Below are positions 1-7,775 of a stretch of 55,122 bases of DNA, piece by piece (within the stretch, counting starts at the first letter, position 1; each line of letters begins with the position of its first letter). This DNA is from an uncultured Clostridia bacterium (lineage in GTDB: Bacteria > Bacillota > Clostridia > TANB77 > CAG-508), in NCBI GenBank assembly GCA_944392105.1, contig CALXVM010000012.1, positions 1-55,122 of the forward strand, in the 5' to 3' direction. The notes beneath the pieces are model-generated. The model was not told the DNA's origin. It saw only the letters and a program-made list of their open reading frames with translations, and did no database searches. The translations under genes were made by a program, and so were the position numbers.

Positions 1-71
1 TAATTATAGCTTGATTGATTTTAATATCAATCGTCAAGAGAGCCAATGAGTTGTAAATATCTACGTCGTTG

Positions 72-87
72 GCACCACAGGAAAATA
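72..87. repeat. 16-bp direct repeat, left copy
   Basis: GCACCACAGGAAAATA occurs here and again at 891-906. Each copy is followed by ACTT or CTT and, a little further on, by an intrinsic terminator. The two copies bracket the toxin-antitoxin operon, so they may be insertion or recombination boundaries or the conserved tail of a duplicated RNA. Confidence 0.55.
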
Positions 88-97
88 CTTGTGAATC

Positions 98-128
98 GCT
101 TGTATCTAAGAATACAAGCTTTTTTTTG
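98..128 (+). terminator. Intrinsic terminator
   Basis: An 8-bp perfect stem (GCTTGTAT with ATACAAGC) and a 6-nt loop are followed by eight T residues. It ends the transcript entering from the left edge and insulates the toxin-antitoxin pair. Confidence 0.75.
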
Positions 129-210
129 TTTTTTTACTAATATGTTATAGTAATTTAAAGTAAAAATGTGATATAATAAATAATATATTAGTGTAGGAGA
201 TGATGTAATT

Positions 211-462
211 ATGACAATGAAACAACAAGAATTATATAATGTTATTGAAAGCTTACCAGAAGAACTTTCAATTAAAGTAATTGATTATATAGAATACCTA
301 AAATTTACTTATTCACTTGCTAAAGCTCCAAGCAATTTAATTGTAAAAAATGATAAAGAATTATTGACGAAGTTGCAAGAAGGTATGAAAGATACAGAAG
401 AGGGAAAAGTATGCTCTATTGAAGAGGCTTTTGCAGAAGTCAATAAAATCTTATCAGAGTAA
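211..462 (+). CDS. Antitoxin of a RelE/ParE-type toxin-antitoxin pair
   Basis: Small 83-residue protein directly upstream of a RelE/ParE-like toxin, in the usual antitoxin-first order. The N-terminal part (about residues 5-30) is helical and resembles the short antitoxins of the DUF2281 type. The acidic C-terminus should wrap the toxin, which is an inference from position and size. GGAGA lies 10-15 bases before the ATG, and a second ATG two codons in is an alternative start. The stop codon is 15 bases before the toxin start, so the genes are co-transcribed. Such antitoxins usually repress their own promoter, but no clear operator palindrome is seen. Confidence 0.65.
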   Translation: MTMKQQELYNVIESLPEELSIKVIDYIEYLKFTYSLAKAPSNLIVKNDKELLTKLQEGMKDTEEGKVCSIEEAFAEVNKILSE

Positions 463-477
463 ATAGGAGGTTTGGTA

Positions 478-792
478 TTGAATAAGTATAAAGTAAAACT
501 ATCTATACAAGCTAAAAATGATTATAAAAAGATTATTCACTATATTAAAAATGAATTATTAGAACCTACTATTGCGGAAAAATATGCTAACTTGATAAGA
601 AACGAGTTAACATCTCTAGAGTATCAACCTAGTAAATTTCCTATTATTGATATTGATTTAATAAAAAAATACCAATTTAGAAAATTAGTTATTAAAAATT
701 ATATTGCTTTCTATCGAGTTAACGATAAAGAAAGAATAGTAAATGTTGAGAGAATTTTATATAATGCTAGTAATTGGCTAGATAAATTATAA
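478..792 (+). CDS. RelE/ParE-family toxin
   Basis: About 104 residues, close to the usual size. The N-terminal strand and helix pattern (KVKLSIQAKNDYKKIIHYI) and the C-terminal basic strand with YIAFYRVND match the RelE/ParE fold. This family includes ribosome-dependent mRNA interferases and gyrase poisons; which activity applies cannot be told from the sequence. The TTG at 478 sits seven bases after AGGAGG and is preferred over a TTG at 472, which is only one base away. It is paired with the upstream antitoxin, and the operon is flanked by a 16-bp direct repeat, suggesting recent acquisition. Confidence 0.75.
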   Translation: MNKYKVKLSIQAKNDYKKIIHYIKNELLEPTIAEKYANLIRNELTSLEYQPSKFPIIDIDLIKKYQFRKLVIKNYIAFYRVNDKERIVNVERILYNASNWLDKL

Positions 793-890
793 ATAATTAA
801 TATTAATTTATTTTAATTTTTTATAACCAAACGATTAAATCAACAAAATAGTTAAAAAGCCTAAAAACAAGCTATATAGTTCATCTATCC

Positions 891-906
891 GCACCACAGG
901 AAAATA
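891..906. repeat. 16-bp direct repeat, right copy
   Basis: Exact copy of the sequence at 72-87. It lies 3' of the toxin gene and is followed by a terminator at 926-960. Confidence 0.55.
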
Positions 907-925
907 ACTTCTTATTAAATAATAT

Positions 926-962
926 AAAAACCAATCAAATATATTTCTTGATTGGTTTTTTA
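926..962 (+). terminator. Intrinsic terminator
   Basis: The 13-bp stem AAAAACCAATCAA with TTGATTGGTTTTT is followed by more T and A. The A-run before the stem and T-run after it mean it can work in both directions. Confidence 0.7.
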
Positions 963-1147
963 TTATTCAGAGTACAAAATAATAAGAATTATAAATACAA
1001 CTATTATTATACAAGGTATTCCTACTACAACAAAATTAAATAAATGTTTCATACTATATATCAATAAAACTATAAAGGAATTAGACAAAAAACGTAAAAA
1101 ATGATATAATAAAGTATCAGGAAAACGAAAGTTAAGAAGGTGATTTT

Positions 1148-1792
1148 ATGGCTGTTGCAATACAAGGAAAACTTAACGAATTAAATAGTTGTCAAAAGAC
1201 AGATGGAAGTATTCAAGCAGAATATAATCAAATAAGTAGAGAACATCAACAAACAAAATCTACTTACAAATTAAGTAGAAGTGAATACAAACTTGCACAA
1301 GAGCAATTAGAACAAGCACAAGAAAATTTTAGACAAGCACCATTAACTAAAATGTTTAGTGCTGATAGACAAGTAAAAATGGCAAAGAAAAACTTGAAAC
1401 AGAAGAAGCTTAGGTTTCAAACAGATAGAGAAGCATATAAACAAAAATTAAAAGAATTAAGAAGGCTAAAAAGTGAAATAAGAAGTCAATATAAATCTCA
1501 TAGAGAATATGCAAAATTTTTCAGAAATGTGCAGGAAGCACAAAAAATGGGAATTGTATTACCAAAATATATAACAGATGAATATACAAAACAAAAAGGT
1601 ATGTATTTATCAGAGAAATACACTGTAAACAAAAATGGCGGAAGAACATATATAACTCCACCTAATACTATTTGTAGTAAAGACGTATCTACTTTAATAA
1701 TGGAGAAAAAACATCAAAATGCTAGAGAAAAAATACAAAACGTGGTAACTAAGGCAAAAGATCATTTTATTCAAAATGATGATGGGAGATGA
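1148..1792 (+). CDS. Coiled-coil protein of unknown function
   Basis: I do not recognise this 214-residue protein. Residues 25-130 are strongly helical, rich in Gln, Glu, Lys and Arg with heptad-like spacing, and should form a long coiled coil. The C-terminal 80 residues are less regular. There is no signal peptide or membrane segment. The start follows AAGAAGG by seven bases. The stop codon overlaps the start of the next gene in an ATGA, so the two are translationally coupled and probably function together. The coiled coil suggests a structural or adaptor role, which is inference only. Confidence 0.6.
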   Translation: MAVAIQGKLNELNSCQKTDGSIQAEYNQISREHQQTKSTYKLSRSEYKLAQEQLEQAQENFRQAPLTKMFSADRQVKMAKKNLKQKKLRFQTDREAYKQKLKELRRLKSEIRSQYKSHREYAKFFRNVQEAQKMGIVLPKYITDEYTKQKGMYLSEKYTVNKNGGRTYITPPNTICSKDVSTLIMEKKHQNAREKIQNVVTKAKDHFIQNDDGR

Positions 1793-2781
1793 TTAATTTG
1801 GATTTAAAATCAAATAGAAAAAATGTATGTGAGTATTTGAAAGAATTCAAAAGAGTTATTCCTAAAAAAGGTTCAATGTTTTCTAGAAATCCTAGTGTTG
1901 ATATTTCTAAACTAGGAGATAAAAAAGATAAGATTGAATCGTTTTTCGAACGTGGAATAATGATTTCTCCTATGTTAATAGATAAAAACAGTATAAATGT
2001 TTACATTGAAAATTTAAGACTAGTAAAACAATTTCCGAATGAACTAAGACCAGAAACAGTAATGGAATCAAGAATAGCTAAACAGACAGAAAATGCTAAA
2101 AATACTAGAAATATATTAATACCTAGTGTAATTGAGAAAAATTCAAATGTAATGGACACCTATAACAAAATGGTAGCGTATTATTTATTAATGGGAGAAG
2201 AAAGACCTGTAGAAAGATTTTCAAAAATTGAAATGGCAATGAAACAATATGGTGTGAAACCTGATATTGGACTAGCTATAATGAAATACGGAGATGAAAT
2301 AACAACAAAATTAGAAGAATTAGCTACAGCAAAGGTAAAATCTCCTAAAGAATGGAAATTTTTTAAAAGCCAAGTATTACATAGTTTTATGATTGCAGAA
2401 AAAATTGGAAATAGAAGTGTGAATTTAGAGGAACATACTGCTTGGGAAGAAAGATTAATAAAATTAGGTATTCTTGAGAGAAGACAAGAAAAGGAAGAAA
2501 CGAAAAAACAAGCCTTTAAACAATCAATTAGATATGATGTAGAAATGAAAAAGCCAGACGGAGAAAAGGGAAAAGTTGCATTAGATAGAGAATTATTAAG
2601 AAGAGCGGAGCAACAGTATATAAATACTGGAGTAGTTCCTTTAGGATATAAAAAAAATCAAAAAGGAAAAATTGTTAGAAACCTTCCTACTATGGAAGAA
2701 GATAAAAGAGATAGGCTATCTGCTGGAAATAATTTATCTGCATCAAATAAAAAACGAGATATACAGGAATTAACGCGTTAA
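1789..2781 (+). CDS. Uncharacterised soluble protein coupled to the coiled-coil gene
   Basis: 330 residues, not recognised. It is basic and mostly helical, without signal peptide, membrane span or Cys cluster. Residues 230-260 are a charged helix, and the C-terminus (from about 270) is basic and low in complexity. The start overlaps the upstream stop (ATGA), so expression is coupled. A terminator follows 30 bases after the stop, closing a two-gene operon. The neighbouring toxin-antitoxin pair and the lack of a known family suggest an accessory origin, but no mobility gene is visible. Confidence 0.55.
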   Translation: MINLDLKSNRKNVCEYLKEFKRVIPKKGSMFSRNPSVDISKLGDKKDKIESFFERGIMISPMLIDKNSINVYIENLRLVKQFPNELRPETVMESRIAKQTENAKNTRNILIPSVIEKNSNVMDTYNKMVAYYLLMGEERPVERFSKIEMAMKQYGVKPDIGLAIMKYGDEITTKLEELATAKVKSPKEWKFFKSQVLHSFMIAEKIGNRSVNLEEHTAWEERLIKLGILERRQEKEETKKQAFKQSIRYDVEMKKPDGEKGKVALDRELLRRAEQQYINTGVVPLGYKKNQKGKIVRNLPTMEEDKRDRLSAGNNLSASNKKRDIQELTR

Positions 2782-2810
2782 AGGAGTGCATAGTTAACAA
2801 CCTAAGAGGT

Positions 2811-2840
2811 AAAGCCACCCGGTAATTTGGGTGGTTTTTA
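2811..2840 (+). terminator. Intrinsic terminator
   Basis: GC-rich stem CCACCC with GGGTGG and an 8-base loop followed by TTTTT. It closes the two-gene operon at 1148-2781. Confidence 0.75.
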
Positions 2841-2918
2841 TCTTGTGATAAAATAAAACTTGATTTTATAATTTTTGTATTATATAGTATATAGAAAAGA
2901 AAATAAAAGGAGAAAATT

Positions 2919-3623
2919 ATGTTTAGAAATAGAGGTACTTTTTCAAAACCTAATATAAGTAATAAAGGATATAGTGCACCACATTATTCTTATTATTGGC
3001 GAAGACATTATCCTATAATTGTATATGATAGAAAGTTTGTAGCAATAGAAATTATAATGTTTCTTATACTTGCAATAATTGCTTGTATTGCATTTTTTTA
3101 CTCATATAAAATGAGATTTACAGACCAAATAGCAGATTTAAAAAGTACCTTTTTAACATTTCAACTAATATGTATACTAGCATCAGCAGGACTTTTAATT
3201 TTATTTAGCTTCATTTCTAAAAGTAAAGAAAGTTTAATAAGAAATATAATATTTATTGTAGTAATATCAATTTTAGCATTAATATTGCAAGTTGGAATAA
3301 AGTCATACCTAGATGGTAAATATAATGAACAAGAATTTTCAAATATGTATGAACAATATGAGGCAAGTAGCGAAAATGAAAATAAAAGAGTGGTTGGCTT
3401 ATTTACCGGTATAAAAACTGTTAAGGAAGCTTATATACAAGATAATACAAATGCATATTTAAATTTTAAAGTAAAAACGGTTACATATATAGTTATTTAC
3501 ATTTTAACAATTTTGGTTATGATTTATTTAGCATATAGATTAAAAAAGAATGAAGACCAGAAAGACAGACTAGAAAAAGATGATGAAATTTTATATGATG
3601 AAGAAGAAAATGTAAAAATGTAA
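2919..3623 (+). CDS. Four-span membrane protein, unknown function
   Basis: 234 residues. Four hydrophobic segments lie near residues 42-64, 80-100, 107-128 and 188-208. The loop at 130-185 is hydrophilic and the C-terminal tail is very acidic. The N-terminus is rich in Tyr, Arg and His. No catalytic motif or known family is recognised. AAAAGGAG precedes the ATG by seven bases. It is a single-gene unit with its own terminator, facing a second small membrane protein on the other strand. Confidence 0.6.
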   Translation: MFRNRGTFSKPNISNKGYSAPHYSYYWRRHYPIIVYDRKFVAIEIIMFLILAIIACIAFFYSYKMRFTDQIADLKSTFLTFQLICILASAGLLILFSFISKSKESLIRNIIFIVVISILALILQVGIKSYLDGKYNEQEFSNMYEQYEASSENENKRVVGLFTGIKTVKEAYIQDNTNAYLNFKVKTVTYIVIYILTILVMIYLAYRLKKNEDQKDRLEKDDEILYDEEENVKM

Positions 3624-3637
3624 GAATAATAAAAATT

Positions 3638-3682
3638 AAAAAGAACATATAACTACAATAATAGTTGTATGTTCTTTTTCGT
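3638..3682 (+). terminator. Intrinsic terminator
   Basis: Near-perfect 17-bp stem (AAAAGAACATATAACTA at 3639-3655 with 3662-3678) and a 6-base loop, then T. The flanking A and T runs would let it also stop transcription from the right. Confidence 0.8.
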
Positions 3683-3764
3683 TTAAATAAGTAGCAAATT
3701 AAAGTAAGCAGACAAGCATTACATCTTAATTTTACTAAATAAAACAGCATAAAAGTTTTAACTT

Positions 3765-4262
3765 TTATAAAGAATCGTAAAAATTCTCTGTATAAGTTTT
3801 TTCTACGGAACCTTCAGCATGTTTTAAATTAAAATAGGATTTAAAGAAAAAAACTATGATAGCAATTAAAGTAACATCTGCTATATATGGTTTAATATTG
3901 TAAAAAAATTGGTCAAAACTTGTATAATAACGAAATACTTCTTCTAAAACTTCTCCTAAGTTTAATAGTAAATTTATTAAATCAAAAGCAAGTAAGAAAA
4001 AGATGGGCAACATTGCAATTATAATACAAAGTTTAGAAGTTTCAATATCTTTATTTTTAATTCTATTCTTAGCCATAAAAACAAGAATAACTGCTATTGC
4101 TTCGAAAATTAATCCAAAGTCAAAATTGCTATATAATAAAGCAATAAAGTATGTAATAAAACTATATATAAAAACAGCTATAGAATAATTTAAAAGTCTA
4201 TTAGCAGAGTCTAAGTATGTTGATTTTACATGTTCGTCATTACTTTTAATAAATTCTTTCAT
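3765..4262 (-). CDS. Small four-span membrane protein, unknown function
   Basis: 165 residues with four hydrophobic helices at roughly 26-44, 46-64, 79-100 and 128-147. No family recognised. The ATG at 4262 is chosen because it is nine bases from an AAGGGGA ribosome binding site; a TTG at 4268 in the same frame is too close to it. The N-terminus is charged and probably cytoplasmic. It is transcribed convergently with the membrane protein gene at 2919. Confidence 0.55.
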   Translation of the reverse strand: MKEFIKSNDEHVKSTYLDSANRLLNYSIAVFIYSFITYFIALLYSNFDFGLIFEAIAVILVFMAKNRIKNKDIETSKLCIIIAMLPIFFLLAFDLINLLLNLGEVLEEVFRYYTSFDQFFYNIKPYIADVTLIAIIVFFFKSYFNLKHAEGSVEKTYTENFYDSL

Positions 4263-4476
4263 TCCCAAAATCCCCTTTTAATAAATTTAATTTTATTTTA
4301 TATTAGATAATAAAAAACGTCAATTAAAAGTTGGTTAAATTTAAAAAACAAAAATTATAGAAAATGAAACATATTTTTTAAAAATAGGTGAATATTTATT
4401 TAGTACTATAGTATAATTTGTAATTTTGTGATATATTCTATATATGAAATTTAAGAGAAAATAATCGGAGGAAAAA

Positions 4477-5469
4477 ATGGACTTTAAAACAGAGCTAAAA
4501 ATTTATCAAGATATAGTAAATAAAGAATTAGAAAAGTATTTAAGAAAAGACGAATGTATTGAAAAAGTACTAAATAATGCAATGGAATATAGCTTAATGG
4601 CAGGAGGAAAAAGGCTAAGACCAATTTTAGTTCTAGCGACATATAAATTATTTAAAGAAAATATTGAAGAGTGTTTACCTTATGCAGTTGCAATAGAAAT
4701 GGTACATAATTTTTCTTTAATACATGATGATTTGCCTGGAATAGATAACGATGACTTTAGACATGGAAAGCCTACAAATCATAAACAATTTAATGAGGCT
4801 ACTGCTATACTTGCAGGAGATGGCTTATTAAATAATGCTTATATGGTAATTGCAAATGACTTGCAACATACAAATAATGAAATAAATATGGATAATATAA
4901 ATAGCAATCATAATATAAATAGTAAGAATTGTATAAAAAACTTAAAAAATTTAGAAAATAAAAATAATCCAATAAGTTATGTAGAAAAATTAAATAAGAA
5001 AATAAGAATATTTAATGAATTTTCAAATGCAGTAGATAGAATGATTGCAGGAGAATATATAGACACTGAATACGAAGGAAAGCAAGTGCTAGAAGAAAAT
5101 TTAGAATATATGGACGAAAATAAAACAGGTGCACTATTAAAATTATCAGTAAGAATGGGAGCAATTTTAGCAGAATGCTCAGAAACTGATGTAGAAAGAT
5201 TAACAGCTTATGCTAAAAAAATAGGACTAGCTTTCCAAATTAAAGATGATATTTTATCAGAAGAAGGAGACGAAAAAATACTTGGTAAACCTGTTGGAAA
5301 TGATAAAAAATTAAATAAATGTACATATGTATCAAAATATGGTTTAGATGGTGCAAAAGCTAAATTAAATGAATTAATAGAAGGAGCAATAAAAGATATA
5401 GAAATATATAATGAAAACGCAGAATTTTTAAAAGATTTAGCTATTTATATAAAAGAAAGAGAAAAATAG
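4477..5469 (+). CDS. Polyprenyl (farnesyl/geranylgeranyl) diphosphate synthase
   Basis: Trans-isoprenyl diphosphate synthase that joins IPP to allylic diphosphates. The GGKRLRP substrate-binding motif is at 43-49. The first Asp-rich motif, DDLPGIDNDD, is at 84-93. The second region has DD at 257-258 but reads DDILS where DDILD is usual, a mild departure. Residues 132-168 are an Asn-rich low-complexity insertion not seen in typical IspA proteins, which accounts for the length of 330 against the usual 290-300. CGGAGG lies just before the ATG. Chain length (C15 or C20) cannot be decided. It fits with ispG, ispH and uppP elsewhere in the window. Confidence 0.9.
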   Translation: MDFKTELKIYQDIVNKELEKYLRKDECIEKVLNNAMEYSLMAGGKRLRPILVLATYKLFKENIEECLPYAVAIEMVHNFSLIHDDLPGIDNDDFRHGKPTNHKQFNEATAILAGDGLLNNAYMVIANDLQHTNNEINMDNINSNHNINSKNCIKNLKNLENKNNPISYVEKLNKKIRIFNEFSNAVDRMIAGEYIDTEYEGKQVLEENLEYMDENKTGALLKLSVRMGAILAECSETDVERLTAYAKKIGLAFQIKDDILSEEGDEKILGKPVGNDKKLNKCTYVSKYGLDGAKAKLNELIEGAIKDIEIYNENAEFLKDLAIYIKEREK

Positions 5470-5520
5470 GAAATTAGGACCAGTTCCCAATTTCCCGATT
5501 TGGGAAATTAGGGACAGATC
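5469..5520. repeat. REP-like palindromic repeat, copy 1
   Basis: Contains GGAAATTAGGACCAG and, inverted around AATTTCCCGATTTGGGAAATT, GGGACAGATC. It starts at the last base of the polyprenyl synthase stop codon. Related copies lie at 10824, 20180, 27541, 33304 and 54618. Confidence 0.75.
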
Positions 5521-5540
5521 ACAAAAACATTTATGGAATA

Positions 5541-5622
5541 GAAAAAGAAAAACAGGCATTAAGGATTTATACTTGTAATTATAGTGCTTAAATAAAATCC
5601 TTAATGTCTGTTTTTCTTTTTC
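5541..5622. terminator. Long bidirectional terminator hairpin
   Basis: A near-perfect 28-bp stem (5541-5568 with 5595-5622) with a 26-base loop separates two convergent genes. The arms begin with A-rich and end with T-rich tracts, so it can terminate both. It ends one base before the downstream gene's stop codon. Confidence 0.8.
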
Positions 5623-6051
5623 TTATAAATATTTCTTTAATTTTTCAACAGTATTTTCTTGAAAAGTAATAAAGTCTTTTAAAATGTTTTTTACAGGCTC
5701 TGTAGCATCAGGGTTATTATTCCAAAGTTTTACTCCTTCAATAATTCCCATGTTAGTTCCCTGAAGCATCATTTCAGAAATTTTTGAATTACTTTTATCT
5801 GTTAAAGTATTCATTTCAATACTCATCCAGCCCATAGCTTTCTGCATAGGGTTTAATTGGTCAGGTACATCTGAATAATTGCTCATTTCGTCGTTTACTC
5901 TTTGGAGCAAGTTACCATATTCATTATATTGAAAAAACAAGTCATCTTTTAAATTTTGATCTCCAATCTTTTGAGTAATATTAGAAATTGAATCCATACC
6001 CATTTGTAATCCTTTACTAATTTCGTTTAAAATATATTTAGAATTATCCAT
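5623..6051 (-). CDS. Helical protein of unknown function
   Basis: 142 residues, mostly helical, with several Met-rich stretches (MGMDSI, MQKAMGWMSIEMN, MMLQGTNMG). The pattern suggests a four-helix bundle such as the DUF2383 or spore-coat ferritin-like proteins, but the metal-binding Glu/His set is not clear, so I give no family. No signal peptide or membrane span. AAAGAAAGGAAA precedes the ATG. It is monocistronic. Confidence 0.5.
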   Translation of the reverse strand: MDNSKYILNEISKGLQMGMDSISNITQKIGDQNLKDDLFFQYNEYGNLLQRVNDEMSNYSDVPDQLNPMQKAMGWMSIEMNTLTDKSNSKISEMMLQGTNMGIIEGVKLWNNNPDATEPVKNILKDFITFQENTVEKLKKYL

Positions 6052-6425
6052 AAAAACATTTCCTTTCTTTATTTAATTTAAAAACATAATAGTTATGAAA
6101 GCAAATTTTTCAAGCAGATTAGTACTCTTTTTTTAAGTTGTACACATTAAAAAAACTCAGCTTTCATTTCAATAATATTATTTTCAAAAATGAGCAAAAT
6201 ATTATTATTTTTTATTGGAAAATATGTTTTTTATTGCTTTTACACAATAATATGATTTTATTTTTATAATTCTAAAAACAAAACAATTAAATAAAAATTA
6301 TTATATATTCTAAATAAATGCTACAAAATTTTGGTAGCATTTATTTTTTGACCAATAATTGTCAAAGTAATTATAAAAAAATTAAACATAATAAATATTG
6401 TAAAAATAAAAAAAGGAGGATTTTT
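6052..6425. other. Divergent intergenic region with hairpins
   Basis: 374 bases between divergent genes. An inverted repeat pairs ATGAAAGC (near 6096) with GCTTTCAT (near 6161). A strong palindrome at 6315-6343 (TAAATGCTAC with GTAGCATTTA) is followed by TTTTTTG and looks like a terminator or attenuator ahead of the LPxTG gene. AAAGGAGG lies just before that gene's start. Confidence 0.5.
6315..6350 (+). terminator. Terminator-like hairpin in the leader of the LPxTG gene
   Basis: A 10-bp perfect stem, with a self-complementary loop, is followed by TTATTTTTTG. It stands 75 bases before the ribosome binding site of the LPxTG gene, so it either ends an upstream transcript or attenuates this one. 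Confidence 0.5.
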
Positions 6426-7508
6426 ATGAAAAAACTAATTAGTTTTATTTTACTTTTTGCAGTTATTGCATTGTGTTTACCTGTTTATGCAGATGCACTT
6501 CAAAATGTAACTGTAAACATAGACAAGTCTACTGTACATCCTGGAGAAGAAGTTAAAGTAGATGTTAATTTCGGACAAGATATGGGTTCGTACACGGTAG
6601 ATGTTGCTTATGACAATAATCTTTTTGAATATGTATCAGCAGACGGCGGAACAGCAGATGATAATGGAACTAGAATAAGAGTATACTTTTTTGACTCTGC
6701 CGGAGGAACTAATCCAAGAAGTACTATGTCAGTAGTATTCAAAGCAAAAGATGTTACTACATCAAATCCAACAGATTTTAGTATAACAGCAGAAGGCTTA
6801 GCAAATCCAGACGCATCTATTACCTATGATGATATTACGACTCCAATAGACAAGAGTGTAATTGTAGAGCCACAATATGTAGATTACAATATTAATTTAA
6901 CTTACACAGGTGATGTAATAGTAAATGAAGAAAAAGACATGAAACTTACTATATCATCTTCAATGGGAAAAAATTATGAGCATACAAGAATATTAGCAGA
7001 AACTACAACTCCAGATGGAGCAACTGTAAAATTGCTTGGAACAGATGAACAACAACTAGAGCATGACATTATTCAAAGTGGATGGGGAGATGCTGCAGGA
7101 GATCAAATTGGTGGAAAAGATGTATCTAAAGAGTTAAATTTAAGAGGAATTTTTGATAAAGCAGGAGATTATACACTAAAAATAAAATTAATAGATAGGG
7201 ACAACTCTGATGCAGAAATTGCAAGCAAAACATTTGACATTAATGTAAAAGAAACACAAGCTGTAACACCTCCAGAAGATAATGAAGAAAATAATGAGAT
7301 AGAAAACGGAACAACAGGAGAAAGTGGAGATAATACTACAAATGGAAATAATAATGAAACGGGAAATATGGATGGCACTGATAATACAAATAATGAACAG
7401 CCAGATACTTTACCTAAAACAGGTAGTACAGTTTATTTAACAGGTGCTTCTATTATAGCAGCATTAGCAATATCTTATTTTACTTTAAAAAAAGATAAGA
7501 AAAACTAA
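6426..7508 (+). CDS. LPxTG-anchored cell-wall protein with cohesin-like domain
   Basis: 360 residues. Signal peptide at 1-22 (MKKLISFILLFAVIALCLPV, cleavage near YADA). A cohesin-like beta-sandwich at about 25-150 has the typical pattern of VTVNIDKSTVHPGEEVKVDV, then AYDNNLFEYV. A second Ig-like domain spans 155-275, followed by an Asn/Glu/Thr-rich spacer. The C-terminal sorting signal is LPKTG, then a hydrophobic helix and KKDKKN tail. The ATG at 6426 follows AAAGGAGG and starts the signal peptide; an upstream in-frame extension has no signal. A sortase gene and a dockerin-bearing hydrolase follow, so this is probably a wall-anchored docking protein. Cohesin assignment is by pattern. Confidence 0.8.
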   Translation: MKKLISFILLFAVIALCLPVYADALQNVTVNIDKSTVHPGEEVKVDVNFGQDMGSYTVDVAYDNNLFEYVSADGGTADDNGTRIRVYFFDSAGGTNPRSTMSVVFKAKDVTTSNPTDFSITAEGLANPDASITYDDITTPIDKSVIVEPQYVDYNINLTYTGDVIVNEEKDMKLTISSSMGKNYEHTRILAETTTPDGATVKLLGTDEQQLEHDIIQSGWGDAAGDQIGGKDVSKELNLRGIFDKAGDYTLKIKLIDRDNSDAEIASKTFDINVKETQAVTPPEDNEENNEIENGTTGESGDNTTNGNNNETGNMDGTDNTNNEQPDTLPKTGSTVYLTGASIIAALAISYFTLKKDKKN

Positions 7509-7775
7509 ATTATGAGTAAAAATAATATAAGAAAAATATAAAAAATAGTTTTGATATAAAGTGATTTCCTAAAAAGGAAATCACCCCTACATAGTTTACA
7601 AAAATAAATGTTAGTGGAGTTAACATGAATACATACTCACAAAAATAAATATTAGTGTAATTAACATAGATAGCAACAAAATATAAGTACATTATTAAGT
7701 ACATTATATAGTTACATTATTTATATGATAAAGCTTAAATATTTATTTAATTCATATTATAAAAAGAGGTATTAA
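7509..7775. repeat. Intergenic hairpin and imperfect tandem repeat
   Basis: The hairpin GTGATTTCC with GGAAATCAC at 7561-7583 lacks a proper T-run. Two 29-base imperfect direct copies follow at 7598-7626 and 7639-7667 (period 41, three or four differences), each built on AAAAATAAAT and TTAACAT. They could be regulator sites or decayed duplication. Confidence 0.4.

Larger units (their letters stand above)
1..128 (+). ncRNA. 3' end of an unidentified structured transcript
   Basis: No coding frame is apparent. Two hairpins can be drawn, one around 11-39 and one pairing 42-48 with 67-73 (GCCAATG with CGTTGGC, one G-T pair). These are followed by GCACCACAGGAAAATA at 72-87 and a terminator (stem 98-105 with 112-119, then a run of T). 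The layout suits the 3' end of a stable RNA whose body lies upstream of the window. It lacks the T-arm expected of a tRNA or tmRNA, so I do not assign a family. Confidence 0.3.
793..1147. other. Intergenic region with terminator and repeat
   Basis: 355 bases without a convincing gene. It holds the right copy of the 16-bp repeat (891-906), a terminator (926-960) and an AT-rich stretch leading to the AAGAAGG ribosome binding site of the next gene. A TATAAT-like element (ATATAATAAAG near 1102) may be the promoter of the operon that follows. Confidence 0.5.

Noticed and set aside
60..90. tRNA or tmRNA 3' end
   Set aside because: A CCA-like string exists but no T-arm (GTTCRA) or acceptor pairing of the required form could be seen.
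6318..6425. Longer start of the LPxTG protein
   Set aside because: The extension crosses a hairpin and would hide the signal peptide; ATG 6426 has AAAGGAGG.
7561..7583. Intrinsic terminator after the LPxTG gene
   Set aside because: The hairpin is strong but lacks a T-run; listed only as part of a repeat region.
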